This document shows, piece by piece, positions 1-7,568 of a stretch of 44,369 nt of DNA. The notes under the pieces are model-generated. The model made no database searches. It saw only the letters and a program-made list of their open reading frames with translations, and was not told the origin of the DNA. Position numbers and translations under genes: made by a program. The stretch is from DATEGZ01 sp035519535 (GTDB lineage Bacteria > Acidobacteriota > Vicinamibacteria > Vicinamibacterales > SCN-69-37): positions 1 to 44,369 of the forward strand of contig DATIWF010000063.1 of assembly GCA_035519535.1 (NCBI GenBank). Direction: 5' to 3'. Within the stretch, counting starts at the first letter, position 1. Each line of letters opens with the position of its first letter.

Positions 1-114
1 TACAACGACGAACGACCGAAGGAGGCGTTGGGCGGGCTCACGCCGAGCGCCTATGCGAAGCAGTTGACGACAAGAAACGAACGGGGCGAAAGTAACCGCC
101 GGACTCTAGATTGA
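1..114 (+). CDS. IS3-family transposase (OrfB), C-terminal 37 residues
   Basis: Frame 1 is open from the window edge to TGA at 112-114. The translation contains YNDERPKEALGGLTPSAYA, the signature tail of the DDE integrase domain (rve) of IS3-family OrfB proteins, in which a YN-x-x-RPH-x-x-LGG-x-TP-x-x-YA pattern follows the catalytic core. The catalytic DDE residues lie upstream of the window. Family knowledge: OrfAB is made by programmed frameshifting and moves the element by copy-out-paste-in. Whether this copy is intact cannot be seen. Confidence 0.8.
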   Translation, partial: YNDERPKEALGGLTPSAYAKQLTTRNERGESNRRTLD

Positions 115-141
115 TCCGCTACTGAAGAAGGGGGGACGTCA
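1..141 (+). mobile_element. right end of an IS3-family insertion sequence
   Basis: The window opens inside an insertion sequence. It contains the 3' end of a transposase reading frame, a 24-nt untranslated tail, and a terminus whose last bases (GGGGGGACGTCA, ending at 141) give the TGA...CCCCC tip typical of IS3-family inverted repeats when read inwards. The left end lies outside the window, so the inverted-repeat pair and target duplication cannot be checked. Host sequence resumes at 142 inside an interrupted gene. Confidence 0.7.
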
Positions 142-597
142 GTACGAGCCAACGACCGGATCGCCGCGCTCGTCGGTCACCGTCCCACTAATCGCAGACG
201 GTCGGTGCATGACGACCCTCGCGTTGGCAAACCACTCACCGTCGCGAAGCACAATCCGGCCACCGAGCTGCGACCCTAGAACTCTTCCAAAGTGCCCGTC
301 AAAGTAGCCGAACTTGCTCGCGTCCACGGAATAGCCGTCGGGCCGCGCTGCAAGGTTGACGAATACAAACCGCCCGTCCGGTCCGGTGAGCTCTCGCAGA
401 TGTTCGCCAACCTGCGGTCGCGTGGACGGGCCCAAAGAGACAATTACTCTCGGCAGCGGCGTATTCGTCTCTCCGTCCACGACGACACCGCTAATTGCGC
501 CGGTTCCAGTTGCTGCAGGGACTTCGGCCTGCGGTTGCCGTCCGTCGCCGACCGACACCGCCAGCAGGCTCAACAGAACTGAGAGAAATCGGACCAA
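139..597 (-). pseudogene. carboxypeptidase-regulatory-like domain protein, cut by the insertion sequence
   Basis: The minus-strand frame encodes a signal peptide (LVRFLSVLLSLLAVSVG) followed by a Ig-like carboxypeptidase-regulatory fold (GAISGVVVDGETNTPLPRVIVSL, then GPDGRFVFVNLAARPDGYSV) and the beginning of a second such repeat (ISGTVTDERGDPVVG). The frame ends three residues later at a TGA formed by the terminal TCA of the insertion sequence, so the C-terminal part has been lost. A TTG start at 597 was chosen because an AGGGGAG ribosome site lies 8-9 nt upstream and the signal peptide begins there. The frame stays open to an ATG at 783, but that extension is Arg/Pro/Ser-rich and lacks a plausible function. 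Intact relatives are exported proteins common in Acidobacteriota; substrate unknown. Confidence 0.65.
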
Positions 598-994
598 TCG
601 GACCGCTCCCCTAACGACTATTAGCTGAACCGAGCTTACATTTTCGCTCGTACTTGGACGGCGAGGCAACAGGGAGCGGGCTCGGCTCAGAGCCACGCCG
701 ATTGGTCCGCGCAATCGCGGCTCGTCACTTCCCTTCGACGGCGTGGGCGGATTAGATCTCGGGAGCCGCCGACGCGAACACACCGAAGGAGTACTACTCG
801 ATTGCGCGAAGGTGGCGGGGCTGTCTCTTTGCTAATTCGCTGTTGCACATGAAGGGCCTCGTGAATGTGCAGACGGATCTCGTCGATGGCACCTTCGGTT
901 CCGAGCTGAAGCGAGAGTCCTGGCACTGTGTTGCACTCCCGCCGGCAGTTGGGAGACACTCCTCGCGCCGAGTCAACCTCCACAGGTCATCGCG
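598..994. other. non-coding or decayed stretch upstream of the ADOP permease
   Basis: No convincing gene is visible here. Short open frames exist on both strands, but none has a recognisable domain or a good start signal. This is where the promoter of the permease at 995 and of the leftward interrupted gene should lie. ADOP genes are often preceded by a PadR-type regulator; I could not recognise one. Confidence 0.4.
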
Positions 995-3460
995 ATGAAA
1001 TCACTCCCCGACAGCTGGGTGAATAGAAATCCGCTCGGCGCCGATCTCCGGGCGGCCGTTCGCTCGCTGTTACGCGCACGAGGATTTGCGACGGCCGCCG
1101 TACTGACGTTCGCGCTAGGCGTCACGATCAACGTCGCCGTATTTTCTGTCGTCGACCGGTTGATGTTTCGACCGTTACCATATGCCTATCCAGACCAGCT
1201 CGTGCAGTTGCATCAGTCGGTGACTCCCCCGATGGACACCGCGCCTGCCTCGCCGGTCATTCTCGGTGAAGTCAGTCTTGCGATTGCGCAACGCACGAAG
1301 GCGTTCAGCGGCGTGGCCTGGGCTGAGGGCTTTCCAGTGGCGACGTCCCCGGTCGCGGGACAGCCTCCTCTCATCCTTAGTGTCGCGACATCGAACATCC
1401 TCGATGTGCTGGGCGTCCGCCCGGTCCTCGGTCGTGGATTTGTGTCAGACGACGCCGTCAGTGCGACGCGGAGCGTCGTCCTGACATACGAAGCGTGGCA
1501 GCGCCAGTTTGGCGGCAGCAAGGACGTACTCGGCGCGACGTGGGGGATTGGGACCGGAGCGTATCAAGTGGTCGGTGTGTTGCCACCTGGGTTCCTCCTG
1601 CCCTCCGCGCGCTTCATGGAGCGGTGCGATGGATTGTACTCTCGCAGCGGCGTGTGGGTGAACGCGATACCCGGTGCGATGTCCGTGGGCGCAGTGGCCC
1701 GCCTGCGACCGGGCGTCAGCATTGCCGCCGCGGAAGCGGAGATTGCGGCCCTGATGGGGTCTTTCGATCAGTGGGGCAGTACGCGACTTCCCGAAGCGAT
1801 TCAAGCCACGGGCAGGCGTGTTGTCGTCCAGCCGTTGAGATCCGGGATCTCGATGGTGGTTCGACCCTACCTCTGGCTGCTCGTCGGCGGCGCCTGGGTG
1901 CTGCTTGGTGTGGCCTGCGTGAACCTATCGACGCTGCTGCTGGCCAGGGGCCGATCGCGCGAGCGCGAGGCGGCGGTCCGCACCTCACTGGGCGCCTCGC
2001 CTTCTCGTCTCATTCGCGGAGCCGTGCTCGAGGCACTGGTGCTCTGCGGACTGGGCGGCGCCGTCGGCGTCATGGTCTGCGCGTGGATCGCGCCAGTCGT
2101 GCTGGCCATCGCCCCGCCTGAGTTTCGTGGATTCGCCGAGACGCCTCTCGATGGCCGCGTGCTAGCTATCACGGTCACGGTGGCGGTCGCCGCAGCGATG
2201 TCCTCGGCGCTCGGACCCGCGATCACTGCTGTGCGGCTTGATGTCATACGGATCCTGCAAGGCGCTGGGCGGGATCGAGCGACTTCCCGGCTTCGAGGAG
2301 GCGCTGCGTTGCTGACCGTCGAAGCTGCGTTGGGCGCAGCACTCGTGGTCGGCGCGGCGGTCGCGATTCCCGGATTCCTGTCGCTCGTGTATCGCTCTCC
2401 GGGTTATCAACCTCGCGACTTGTACACCGTCGACGTGCCGCATGGATCCGACGCCTCGGATCGATCGCTACCCTCCGTGGAACTGGCGGCGCGGCCGGCT
2501 CGTGTGCGGACCGTATTGGAGACGCTTCGTGGGCTTCCGCGAGTGGAGCGCGCTGCGGCACAACTCACATCATTTGGATATGGGAACCGTGACTTGTGGC
2601 GCGTGCAGGGTAGTCAGACGGACGCGATCGCCGTCAGTGACGGATGGTTCGAGACGGTTGGCGCCGCGCTCCGGGCGGGACGACTATTGACGAACGATGA
2701 CATCAACGAAGCCGCGCAAACAGCCGTGCTCAACGAAGCTGGAGTGCATCTGCTCTGGCCGCAATTGTCCGCCGCGTCCGCTGTGGGCCGCAGGGTCTTG
2801 ACGGCAACTGGCGAACGGGAGATCGTCGGTGTCGTTGAAGACATCCATGTGAAACCAGGCACTGCCGCAGCTCCGACAATGTACGTACCCATTACCGCGG
2901 CGAGTGCGCGATTGCGTCCTGGAACGGAACTCACGGCGATCGTCAGAATGGCTTCAGGCGCACGTCCAGATGCGCTCGTGATCGAGGCTCGCCTCAACGA
3001 GCGGTTTTCGCGCCATCAGGTGACTGTGGAGTCCGTTGAGACGGCCATTGAACCCGTCTTCCGCAAGCCGCGCCTGCTTGCCGCGCTGTTCGGGAGCGTC
3101 GGGAGCATCGCCCTCGTCTTGTCAGGCCTCGGTCTCTATGCTGTCGCCAGCTTTGAAATGTTGCGTCGTCAGTACGAGATGGGGGTTCGTCTTGCGCTCG
3201 GGGGCACGCGAGGCGACATCGTGCTTCGGATGCTCCTCGTCACACTTCGCCCGGTCGCCGTGGGAACGGCACTCGGCTTGAGTGCAACAGGATGGATCAC
3301 CGCGATGGGCGAAGCGTTGACGATTGGGATGTCGGCGCATACATCCCTTCCGTACGTGACCGCGGGGTTCCTCATGTTGTTCGTGGCCGTCCTTGCGACG
3401 TCCGGACCGGCGATACGGACGTCGCGTCTCGACGCTGGTGCCGTCCTACGCGAGTCGTAG
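995..3460 (+). CDS. ADOP-family ABC transporter permease (MacB/FtsX type)
   Basis: An 821-residue inner-membrane protein with the duplicated architecture of acidobacterial duplicated orphan permeases. A first membrane helix near residues 32-55 (AAVLTFALGVTINVAVFSVVD) leads into a MacB-type periplasmic core domain (about 60-245). Then come a three-helix FtsX domain (about 290-415, with the REREAAVRTSLGAS cytoplasmic loop), a fourth helix near 435-460, a second periplasmic domain, and a second FtsX domain (about 695-815, with MGVRLALGGTRGDI). It ends with the expected cytoplasmic motif (TSRLDAGAVLRES). Family members usually lack an adjacent ATPase gene and none is seen here. Function is presumably mechanotransmission or export of an unknown substrate. 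ATG start at 995. Confidence 0.9.
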   Translation: MKSLPDSWVNRNPLGADLRAAVRSLLRARGFATAAVLTFALGVTINVAVFSVVDRLMFRPLPYAYPDQLVQLHQSVTPPMDTAPASPVILGEVSLAIAQRTKAFSGVAWAEGFPVATSPVAGQPPLILSVATSNILDVLGVRPVLGRGFVSDDAVSATRSVVLTYEAWQRQFGGSKDVLGATWGIGTGAYQVVGVLPPGFLLPSARFMERCDGLYSRSGVWVNAIPGAMSVGAVARLRPGVSIAAAEAEIAALMGSFDQWGSTRLPEAIQATGRRVVVQPLRSGISMVVRPYLWLLVGGAWVLLGVACVNLSTLLLARGRSREREAAVRTSLGASPSRLIRGAVLEALVLCGLGGAVGVMVCAWIAPVVLAIAPPEFRGFAETPLDGRVLAITVTVAVAAAMSSALGPAITAVRLDVIRILQGAGRDRATSRLRGGAALLTVEAALGAALVVGAAVAIPGFLSLVYRSPGYQPRDLYTVDVPHGSDASDRSLPSVELAARPARVRTVLETLRGLPRVERAAAQLTSFGYGNRDLWRVQGSQTDAIAVSDGWFETVGAALRAGRLLTNDDINEAAQTAVLNEAGVHLLWPQLSAASAVGRRVLTATGEREIVGVVEDIHVKPGTAAAPTMYVPITAASARLRPGTELTAIVRMASGARPDALVIEARLNERFSRHQVTVESVETAIEPVFRKPRLLAALFGSVGSIALVLSGLGLYAVASFEMLRRQYEMGVRLALGGTRGDIVLRMLLVTLRPVAVGTALGLSATGWITAMGEALTIGMSAHTSLPYVTAGFLMLFVAVLATSGPAIRTSRLDAGAVLRES

Positions 3461-3509
3461 TCGAGTCTCCCATAGGGATAGAAACCCTTCGAGGAACTTG
3501 ATTATCGAA

Positions 3510-3575
3510 TCACAGTTCGCGGATGACCTGAACGGGATCGACCCGGCATGCGCGATGGGCCGGAATCAAGCGACC
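3510..3575 (-). pseudogene. C-terminal remnant of a second ADOP permease
   Basis: Read on the minus strand, codons 3575 to 3510 spell GRLIPAHRACRVDPVQVIREL followed by TGA. This is the standard C-terminal tail of ADOP/FtsX permeases (IPA-x-RA-x-RVDPV-x-x-LR). The similarity stops abruptly upstream of it and no more of the gene is recognisable towards the integrase at 3848. The simplest reading is that a convergent ADOP gene was removed when mobile DNA entered or left, leaving only its last 21 codons. The fragment is short, so the call rests on the motif alone. Confidence 0.6.
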
Positions 3576-3847
3576 GCCCGCGCCGGATCGAACACCGCCC
3601 GGAGGTCGCGGACGATCACCACGAGGGCCTGGATCGTGCCCTGCCGTCGGCAAGCGGCGGGACCGAGGTCGCGGCGGCTGTCTGACGAGGAAGCGGTCAT
3701 GAGAACGCCGCGAAATGTGCGCATCCGTGGCACTTCAATTTCCGATTTCACGGGCGCGCTCACCGCCATTCGCTCGACGCGATAGCGCGGTCGCGCGGCG
3801 AACCGCCGCCTGCGTCGAAGACCGAGGCAGAGGCGTGGCGGGACACA
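3576..3847. other. boundary region between ADOP remnant and integrase
   Basis: No complete gene is visible. In the integrase frame, the stretch from about 3731 to 3847 translates to HFNFRFHGRAHRHSL and later SKTEAEAWRDTL, which resembles the arm-type DNA-binding domain found at the N-terminus of many tyrosine integrases. No ATG or GTG precedes it in that frame. The rest of the region shows nothing I can identify. Confidence 0.4.
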
Positions 3848-4918
3848 TTGCGGAACGAGATTCGACGCAACGTGTTCACCGTGGATCCGCCCCGAGCGGA
3901 GCCCGAGGGGCGACTCACTCTCGGCGACGTCTGCGTTCAGTACCTGAAGAAGCACGTCCAGAGGGAAGGCCGACGCAAGGCGGGCCGAAAGCTCATGGAA
4001 TGGTACGTCGCGGCGTTCAGGCGCTTCGAGGTGCCGGCCCCGAATGGTGCAACCATTCGACTGGAACGAAAGGCCATCGACGCCATCACGACGGCCGACG
4101 TCGAGGCCATCCGAGACGGTTGGAAGCGAAAGCGCGCGAGCAGAGGCGGGCGGGTTGGCGCTGATCGGGCGCTGAAGCGGCTGCGGCATCTCTTCAACTG
4201 GGCGATCGAGAAAGGCTACGCTGAGCACACGCCGTTCAACCGGCACGGCGTAACGGTGGTCCACTTCGCGAAAGATCAGGGTCGCGCGCGCCGGCTCGAG
4301 CCCGGGGAGGAAGCGAAGCTTCTTGAGCATGCGCCCGCCCACCTCCATGCGCTGATCACGGCGGCGCTCGAAACCGGGATGCGCCGGGGCGAGCTTCTGG
4401 CCTTGCGCTGGCGCGATGTGAAGTGGGCCGCGGATCTCCTACTGCTCCCAGCGGAGATCACGAAGACGGCCGAAGCTCGAGACGTGCCGATGACGCGGCG
4501 TTTGAAAGCCGTGCTCGGGCTCCGAAAACACGCGCCGGACGGTTCAGAGCACGGGCCGGGCGCGTTCGTGTTTGGCAACGAAGTCGGTGAACAGATCGCC
4601 GACACTCGCGATGCGTGGCTCGAGACGTGTAAGGGCTCGGGCATCACGGGTCTGCACTTTCACGACTTGCGCCGCGAGTTCGCCTCGCGACTGCGAGAGA
4701 CGCCGGGCATTTCGGATCACCACGTCCGCGACTGGCTCGGTCATGCGGACATGGCGACGACCAGCCGGTACCTGGCGACGACACGCGTCGGACTGCAGCA
4801 CGCGCGCCGGGCGTTCGAGCAGCACCGCGACGGTTTTGCACACGGTTTGCACACAGCCACCCCAGAAGCTGCCACGGACCCCTCAGCCGCTCCTCCAAAA
4901 CCGCAGCTAAGTAATTGA
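3848..4918 (+). CDS. tyrosine-type site-specific integrase
   Basis: A 356-residue recombinase that would integrate or excise a genomic element through a Tyr-DNA intermediate. A core-binding SAM-like domain spans about residues 20-135. The catalytic domain (about 150-325) shows the full active-site set: Arg179 in TGMRRGEL, Lys206 in ITKTAEARDVP, His272 and Arg275 in HFHDLRREF, His299 in LGHADMATTSRYL and the nucleophile Tyr308. The only available initiator is TTG at 3848. The frame is open further upstream and contains arm-domain-like sequence, so the N-terminus has probably lost its start or been frameshifted. The gene points at tRNA-Leu with 9 nt between its stop and the tRNA CCA end, the classical arrangement for a tRNA-targeting element. 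Activity of this copy is uncertain. Confidence 0.88.
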   Translation: MRNEIRRNVFTVDPPRAEPEGRLTLGDVCVQYLKKHVQREGRRKAGRKLMEWYVAAFRRFEVPAPNGATIRLERKAIDAITTADVEAIRDGWKRKRASRGGRVGADRALKRLRHLFNWAIEKGYAEHTPFNRHGVTVVHFAKDQGRARRLEPGEEAKLLEHAPAHLHALITAALETGMRRGELLALRWRDVKWAADLLLLPAEITKTAEARDVPMTRRLKAVLGLRKHAPDGSEHGPGAFVFGNEVGEQIADTRDAWLETCKGSGITGLHFHDLRREFASRLRETPGISDHHVRDWLGHADMATTSRYLATTRVGLQHARRAFEQHRDGFAHGLHTATPEAATDPSAAPPKPQLSN

Positions 4919-4927
4919 CTTGATTGG

Positions 4928-5014
4928 TGGTGCGGAAGGGGGGACTCGAACCCCCACGACCTTGCGGCCACAAGCTCCTGAGGCTTGCGCGTCTGCCAAT
5001 TCCGCCACTTCCGC
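4928..5014 (-). tRNA. tRNA-Leu (anticodon CAG)
   Basis: The minus strand folds into a class II tRNA. The acceptor arm GCGGAAG pairs with CTTCCGC, followed by discriminator A and an encoded CCA (4930-4928). The D-arm region is GGCGGAATTGGCAGACGC, the anticodon loop CTCAGGA carries CAG between CAAGC/GCTTG stems, there is a long variable arm, and the T arm is GGGGGTTCGAGTCCCCC. The 3' end, abutting the integrase gene, is the probable attachment site. Confidence 0.96.
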
Positions 5015-5030
5015 GTGGGCAGGAACGACC

Positions 5031-5060
5031 ATTCTAGCGGGCCATCCGCCCTGCCGGCAA
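5031..5060 (-). promoter_or_regulatory. promoter of tRNA-Leu
   Basis: On the minus strand a -35 TTGCCG (5060-5055) and a -10 TAGAAT (5036-5031) are separated by 18 nt. They would start transcription near 5024, about 10 nt before the mature tRNA 5' end at 5014. Match to the sigma-70-type consensus is by eye. Confidence 0.55.
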
Positions 5061-5085
5061 ACGCCTCTGCCGTCTGCCTCCTGCC

Positions 5086-5115
5086 TTCTGCCCGTTGCCG
5101 TTGCCTTGCTATACT
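5086..5115 (+). promoter_or_regulatory. putative promoter for the exported protein/kinase pair
   Basis: A near-consensus -10 TATACT lies at 5110-5115 with a weak -35 (TTCTGC, 5086-5091) 18 nt upstream. Transcription would start near 5122, about 29 nt before the ATG at 5151. The -35 is poor, so the call rests on the -10 element. Confidence 0.3.
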
Positions 5116-5150
5116 CGCCAACCTCTCCTCCAGTTGGTCCGAGGTGTGCC

Positions 5151-5759
5151 ATGCGCAGACCGGTCATCCTCATCAGTGCCGTCGTGCTCTTGACCCTGGC
5201 CGCGCCTCGGCCCGCGGCCGCCGGCCCCTGGTCCGCCTTCGTCGCCTGGCTGAGCGACCTCGACCCGAAGTCCGGCGGCATCGGCATGGAGACGGCCCTC
5301 TGCCGCTCGAAGCCTGTGCCACAGGGGGTGGATCCCGCCTCGGTGGAGGGACAGAACATCCGCACCTGCACCTATCCGGCTCCGGGCAAGTTGCTGGTGA
5401 GGGCCAACTACGCGGTGACCGTCGGCGCGGCCGACGACCAGGGCGCGCGAATGTACACGGTCCCGGTGACGTTCCTCGCAGAATACCGCCCACCCTCACA
5501 CGAGGGGAACCAGGAACCGAAGGTGATGTTTCTCCCCGCGGCGGGCGCGGGCTTTATCGTTGTCGGAGGGATTCCGGCCGGCGACCTCACGCGGTTCGTC
5601 TTCCAGCTGCGCGCGACGCTGCGGTTCAAGGGCGGCGCGGGCGTGCGCGTCGACTACAACCTCATTCCCCAGGGATTTCCCGCCGGCGCGTTCTCGGCGG
5701 GCAGCCCGAAGACCGGCGCGGAAAGCGTCTGGGGGATCGCGTTCGTCTTCTTGCGCTGA
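5151..5759 (+). CDS. exported protein of unknown function
   Basis: A 202-residue protein with a clear Sec signal peptide (MRRPVILISAVVLLTLAAPRPAAA, cleavage after the AAA near residue 24). The mature part looks beta-rich, with alternating hydrophobic strands (KLLVRANYAVTV, YTVPVTFLAEY, VRVDYNLIPQGF) and two Cys near residues 48 and 66. I recognise no family. ATG at 5151 was preferred to frame-open codons upstream because the signal peptide begins exactly there and a TATACT box lies about 35 nt before it. It is followed after 19 nt by a kinase gene in the same direction, so the two are probably co-transcribed. The protein may lie in the periplasm, where the kinase C-terminal region could meet it, but that is speculation. 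Confidence 0.75.
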   Translation: MRRPVILISAVVLLTLAAPRPAAAGPWSAFVAWLSDLDPKSGGIGMETALCRSKPVPQGVDPASVEGQNIRTCTYPAPGKLLVRANYAVTVGAADDQGARMYTVPVTFLAEYRPPSHEGNQEPKVMFLPAAGAGFIVVGGIPAGDLTRFVFQLRATLRFKGGAGVRVDYNLIPQGFPAGAFSAGSPKTGAESVWGIAFVFLR

Positions 5760-5778
5760 CCCGCGCCGCTGAGCCGCC

Positions 5779-7563
5779 GTGGCACACTCCGATCGCGCGC
5801 CCACGCCGGAGGACGGCACCACGCAAACCGCCGCGGCCGGCCTGCCTCCCAATGCGCCCGCCCAGTGGGGCGAGTTCCGCATTGTCGCCGAGCTTGGTCA
5901 CGGCGGCTTCGGGCGCGTGTATCGCGCGTTCGACGCCGGTCTGGCCAAGGACATCGCGCTGAAGATCGTCCGGCCCGCCGATCCGGCCCGCATTCCCGCC
6001 GTGCTCCGCGAAGGCCAGATGCTCGCGCGCATCCGGCATCCGAACGTCGTGACCGTGCACGCCGTCCGCCAGGTGGGCGACGAGATCGGCTTCGTGATGG
6101 AGCTCGTCGAGGGCGAGTCGCTGGCCGATCGCGTGCGGCGCGATGGCCGCCTGGGCGCCGACGAAGCGGTGTCGATCGGTCAGACGCTCTGTCAGGCGCT
6201 CGCGGCCGTGCACGCGGCCGGCCTGCTGCATCGCGACATCAAGGCGCGCAACGTGATGCGCGACTCGCGCGGCCAGATCATCCTGATGGACCTCGGCGCG
6301 GGCCGGGAGCTCGCGACGAGCGGACCCCGCGACGACCTGACGGGCACGCCGCCGTACCTCGCGCCCGAGCTCTTCAGCGGGCACGACGCGTCGCCCGCCT
6401 CGGACATCTACAGCCTCGGCGTGCTGTTGTACTACCTGGTGACGGGCGCGCATCCCGTCGAAGGCGCGACGGCGTTCGACATCGCGATGGCGCACCGATC
6501 GGGCGCGCGCCGGCTGCTCGTCGATCGCCGGCCGGATCTGCCGCCGGACTTCATTCGCGTCGTCGAGCGCGCACTGTCGGATCGCACGCGACGCTACCAG
6601 ACGGCCGGCGAGCTGCTCGAAGATCTGAACGCGATCGCGACGCGGCAACCCGTGCCGGGTCCGGCGGGCCGCGTGGTCGCGGCGTCGCGGTGGCCGGCGC
6701 GCCTGGCATGGTGGGCCGCCGGGGCCGCCGGCGCCGTCGCGGCGATCGTCGTCCTCGGGTTTCTGGCGACGCGCGCGTACGACAGCGCCTTTGGCCTGGG
6801 TCGCTTCGCGGACGACTCCTTCACGACGTCGCTCCGCGTCGGTCTTCGCTCGCTCGTGCCGCCCGCCGTGTGGGTGACGCTCGTGCTCGTGAGCTGGCTC
6901 GTCGTCAAGACGATCTGGCAGACGACGCAGTCGGCGATGCCGCCGTTGCAGCGGTTCGCACGGCGCGTGCACTCGTCCGTGTCATCGGCGATCACAGGGC
7001 GGACGCCGCGCGACCGCAACACGCTCGCGCGCTGGCTGCTGCTCGCGCAGGCGGCCGTGGTCGTCATCGTTCTCGTCGTCTATCGGCGCGAGTTGTATGC
7101 GCTCACGATTCCGTTCGATCGCGCCAATCCGTCGGTATGGCAGGTGTTGTTCTACGACAGCGACCGCCTCGGCCCCGTCAACGACTACCAGCGGCTGCTG
7201 CCGATCGCGGCCGCGGCGATGGGCATCGCCTGGCGCCGGCTGATCAAATCCGCCGGCGGCGTCGTGGCGCTCGATCGGCCCGTCGTCATCGCGGGCGTGG
7301 CGATCATCGGGTTGCTCGTCCTGGGCGTGAGCGTGCCGTTCCGCGTGTTCTACGAGGCCAACCGCGGCCTGCCGCGCTACGAGGTCGATCGGGAGCGATG
7401 CTACGAAGTCGGCCGCCGGGCCGATGACGTCCGGCTGTTTTGTCCGGACGTCGTCCCGGGCCCCAATCAATTCCGCAACAAGAACGTCAAGGCCGACAAC
7501 CCGCAGATCCAGCAGCCGCTGCCGGCGCTCTCGCCGTATGCGCCGGCGCCGAAGGCGCCGTAG
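5779..7563 (+). CDS. membrane Hanks-type Ser/Thr protein kinase
   Basis: A 594-residue kinase starting at GTG 5779. The kinase domain covers about residues 33-290. It has a glycine loop LGHGGFGRV (39-47), ATP-binding Lys62 in IALKIV, catalytic loop HRDIKARN (151-158), and a metal-binding motif written DLG (171-173, in MDLGAGRE) instead of DFG, followed by GTPPYLAPEL. A membrane helix follows (about 305-330). The C-terminal part is unusual in carrying further hydrophobic helices (VPPAVWVTLVLVSWLVV, LLLAQAAVVVIVLVVY, VVIAGVAIIGLLVLGVSV) and a short tail with two Cys, not PASTA or WD repeats. It should phosphorylate cytosolic targets in response to a membrane signal; neither is known. It overlaps nothing and is 19 nt downstream of an exported protein gene. 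Confidence 0.92.
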   Translation: MAHSDRAPTPEDGTTQTAAAGLPPNAPAQWGEFRIVAELGHGGFGRVYRAFDAGLAKDIALKIVRPADPARIPAVLREGQMLARIRHPNVVTVHAVRQVGDEIGFVMELVEGESLADRVRRDGRLGADEAVSIGQTLCQALAAVHAAGLLHRDIKARNVMRDSRGQIILMDLGAGRELATSGPRDDLTGTPPYLAPELFSGHDASPASDIYSLGVLLYYLVTGAHPVEGATAFDIAMAHRSGARRLLVDRRPDLPPDFIRVVERALSDRTRRYQTAGELLEDLNAIATRQPVPGPAGRVVAASRWPARLAWWAAGAAGAVAAIVVLGFLATRAYDSAFGLGRFADDSFTTSLRVGLRSLVPPAVWVTLVLVSWLVVKTIWQTTQSAMPPLQRFARRVHSSVSSAITGRTPRDRNTLARWLLLAQAAVVVIVLVVYRRELYALTIPFDRANPSVWQVLFYDSDRLGPVNDYQRLLPIAAAAMGIAWRRLIKSAGGVVALDRPVVIAGVAIIGLLVLGVSVPFRVFYEANRGLPRYEVDRERCYEVGRRADDVRLFCPDVVPGPNQFRNKNVKADNPQIQQPLPALSPYAPAPKAP

Positions 7564-7568
7564 TCGGC

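Noticed and set aside
598..994. A PadR-type regulator in front of the ADOP permease
   Set aside because: Looked for because it is a common neighbour, but no frame on either strand shows the winged-helix motif.
3566..4348. A 260-residue minus-strand open frame opposite the integrase start
   Set aside because: It overlaps an integrase with complete catalytic residues and has no recognisable motif or good start signal.
120..4960. An 11-nt match (gaaggggggac) between the IS end near 129-137 and the tRNA-Leu 3' region near 4935-4945, considered as an att direct repeat
   Set aside because: The match is dominated by a G-run and stops at once on both sides; a real att site would copy more of the tRNA 3' end. 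It also lies at the tip of an IS3-type element, which explains it.
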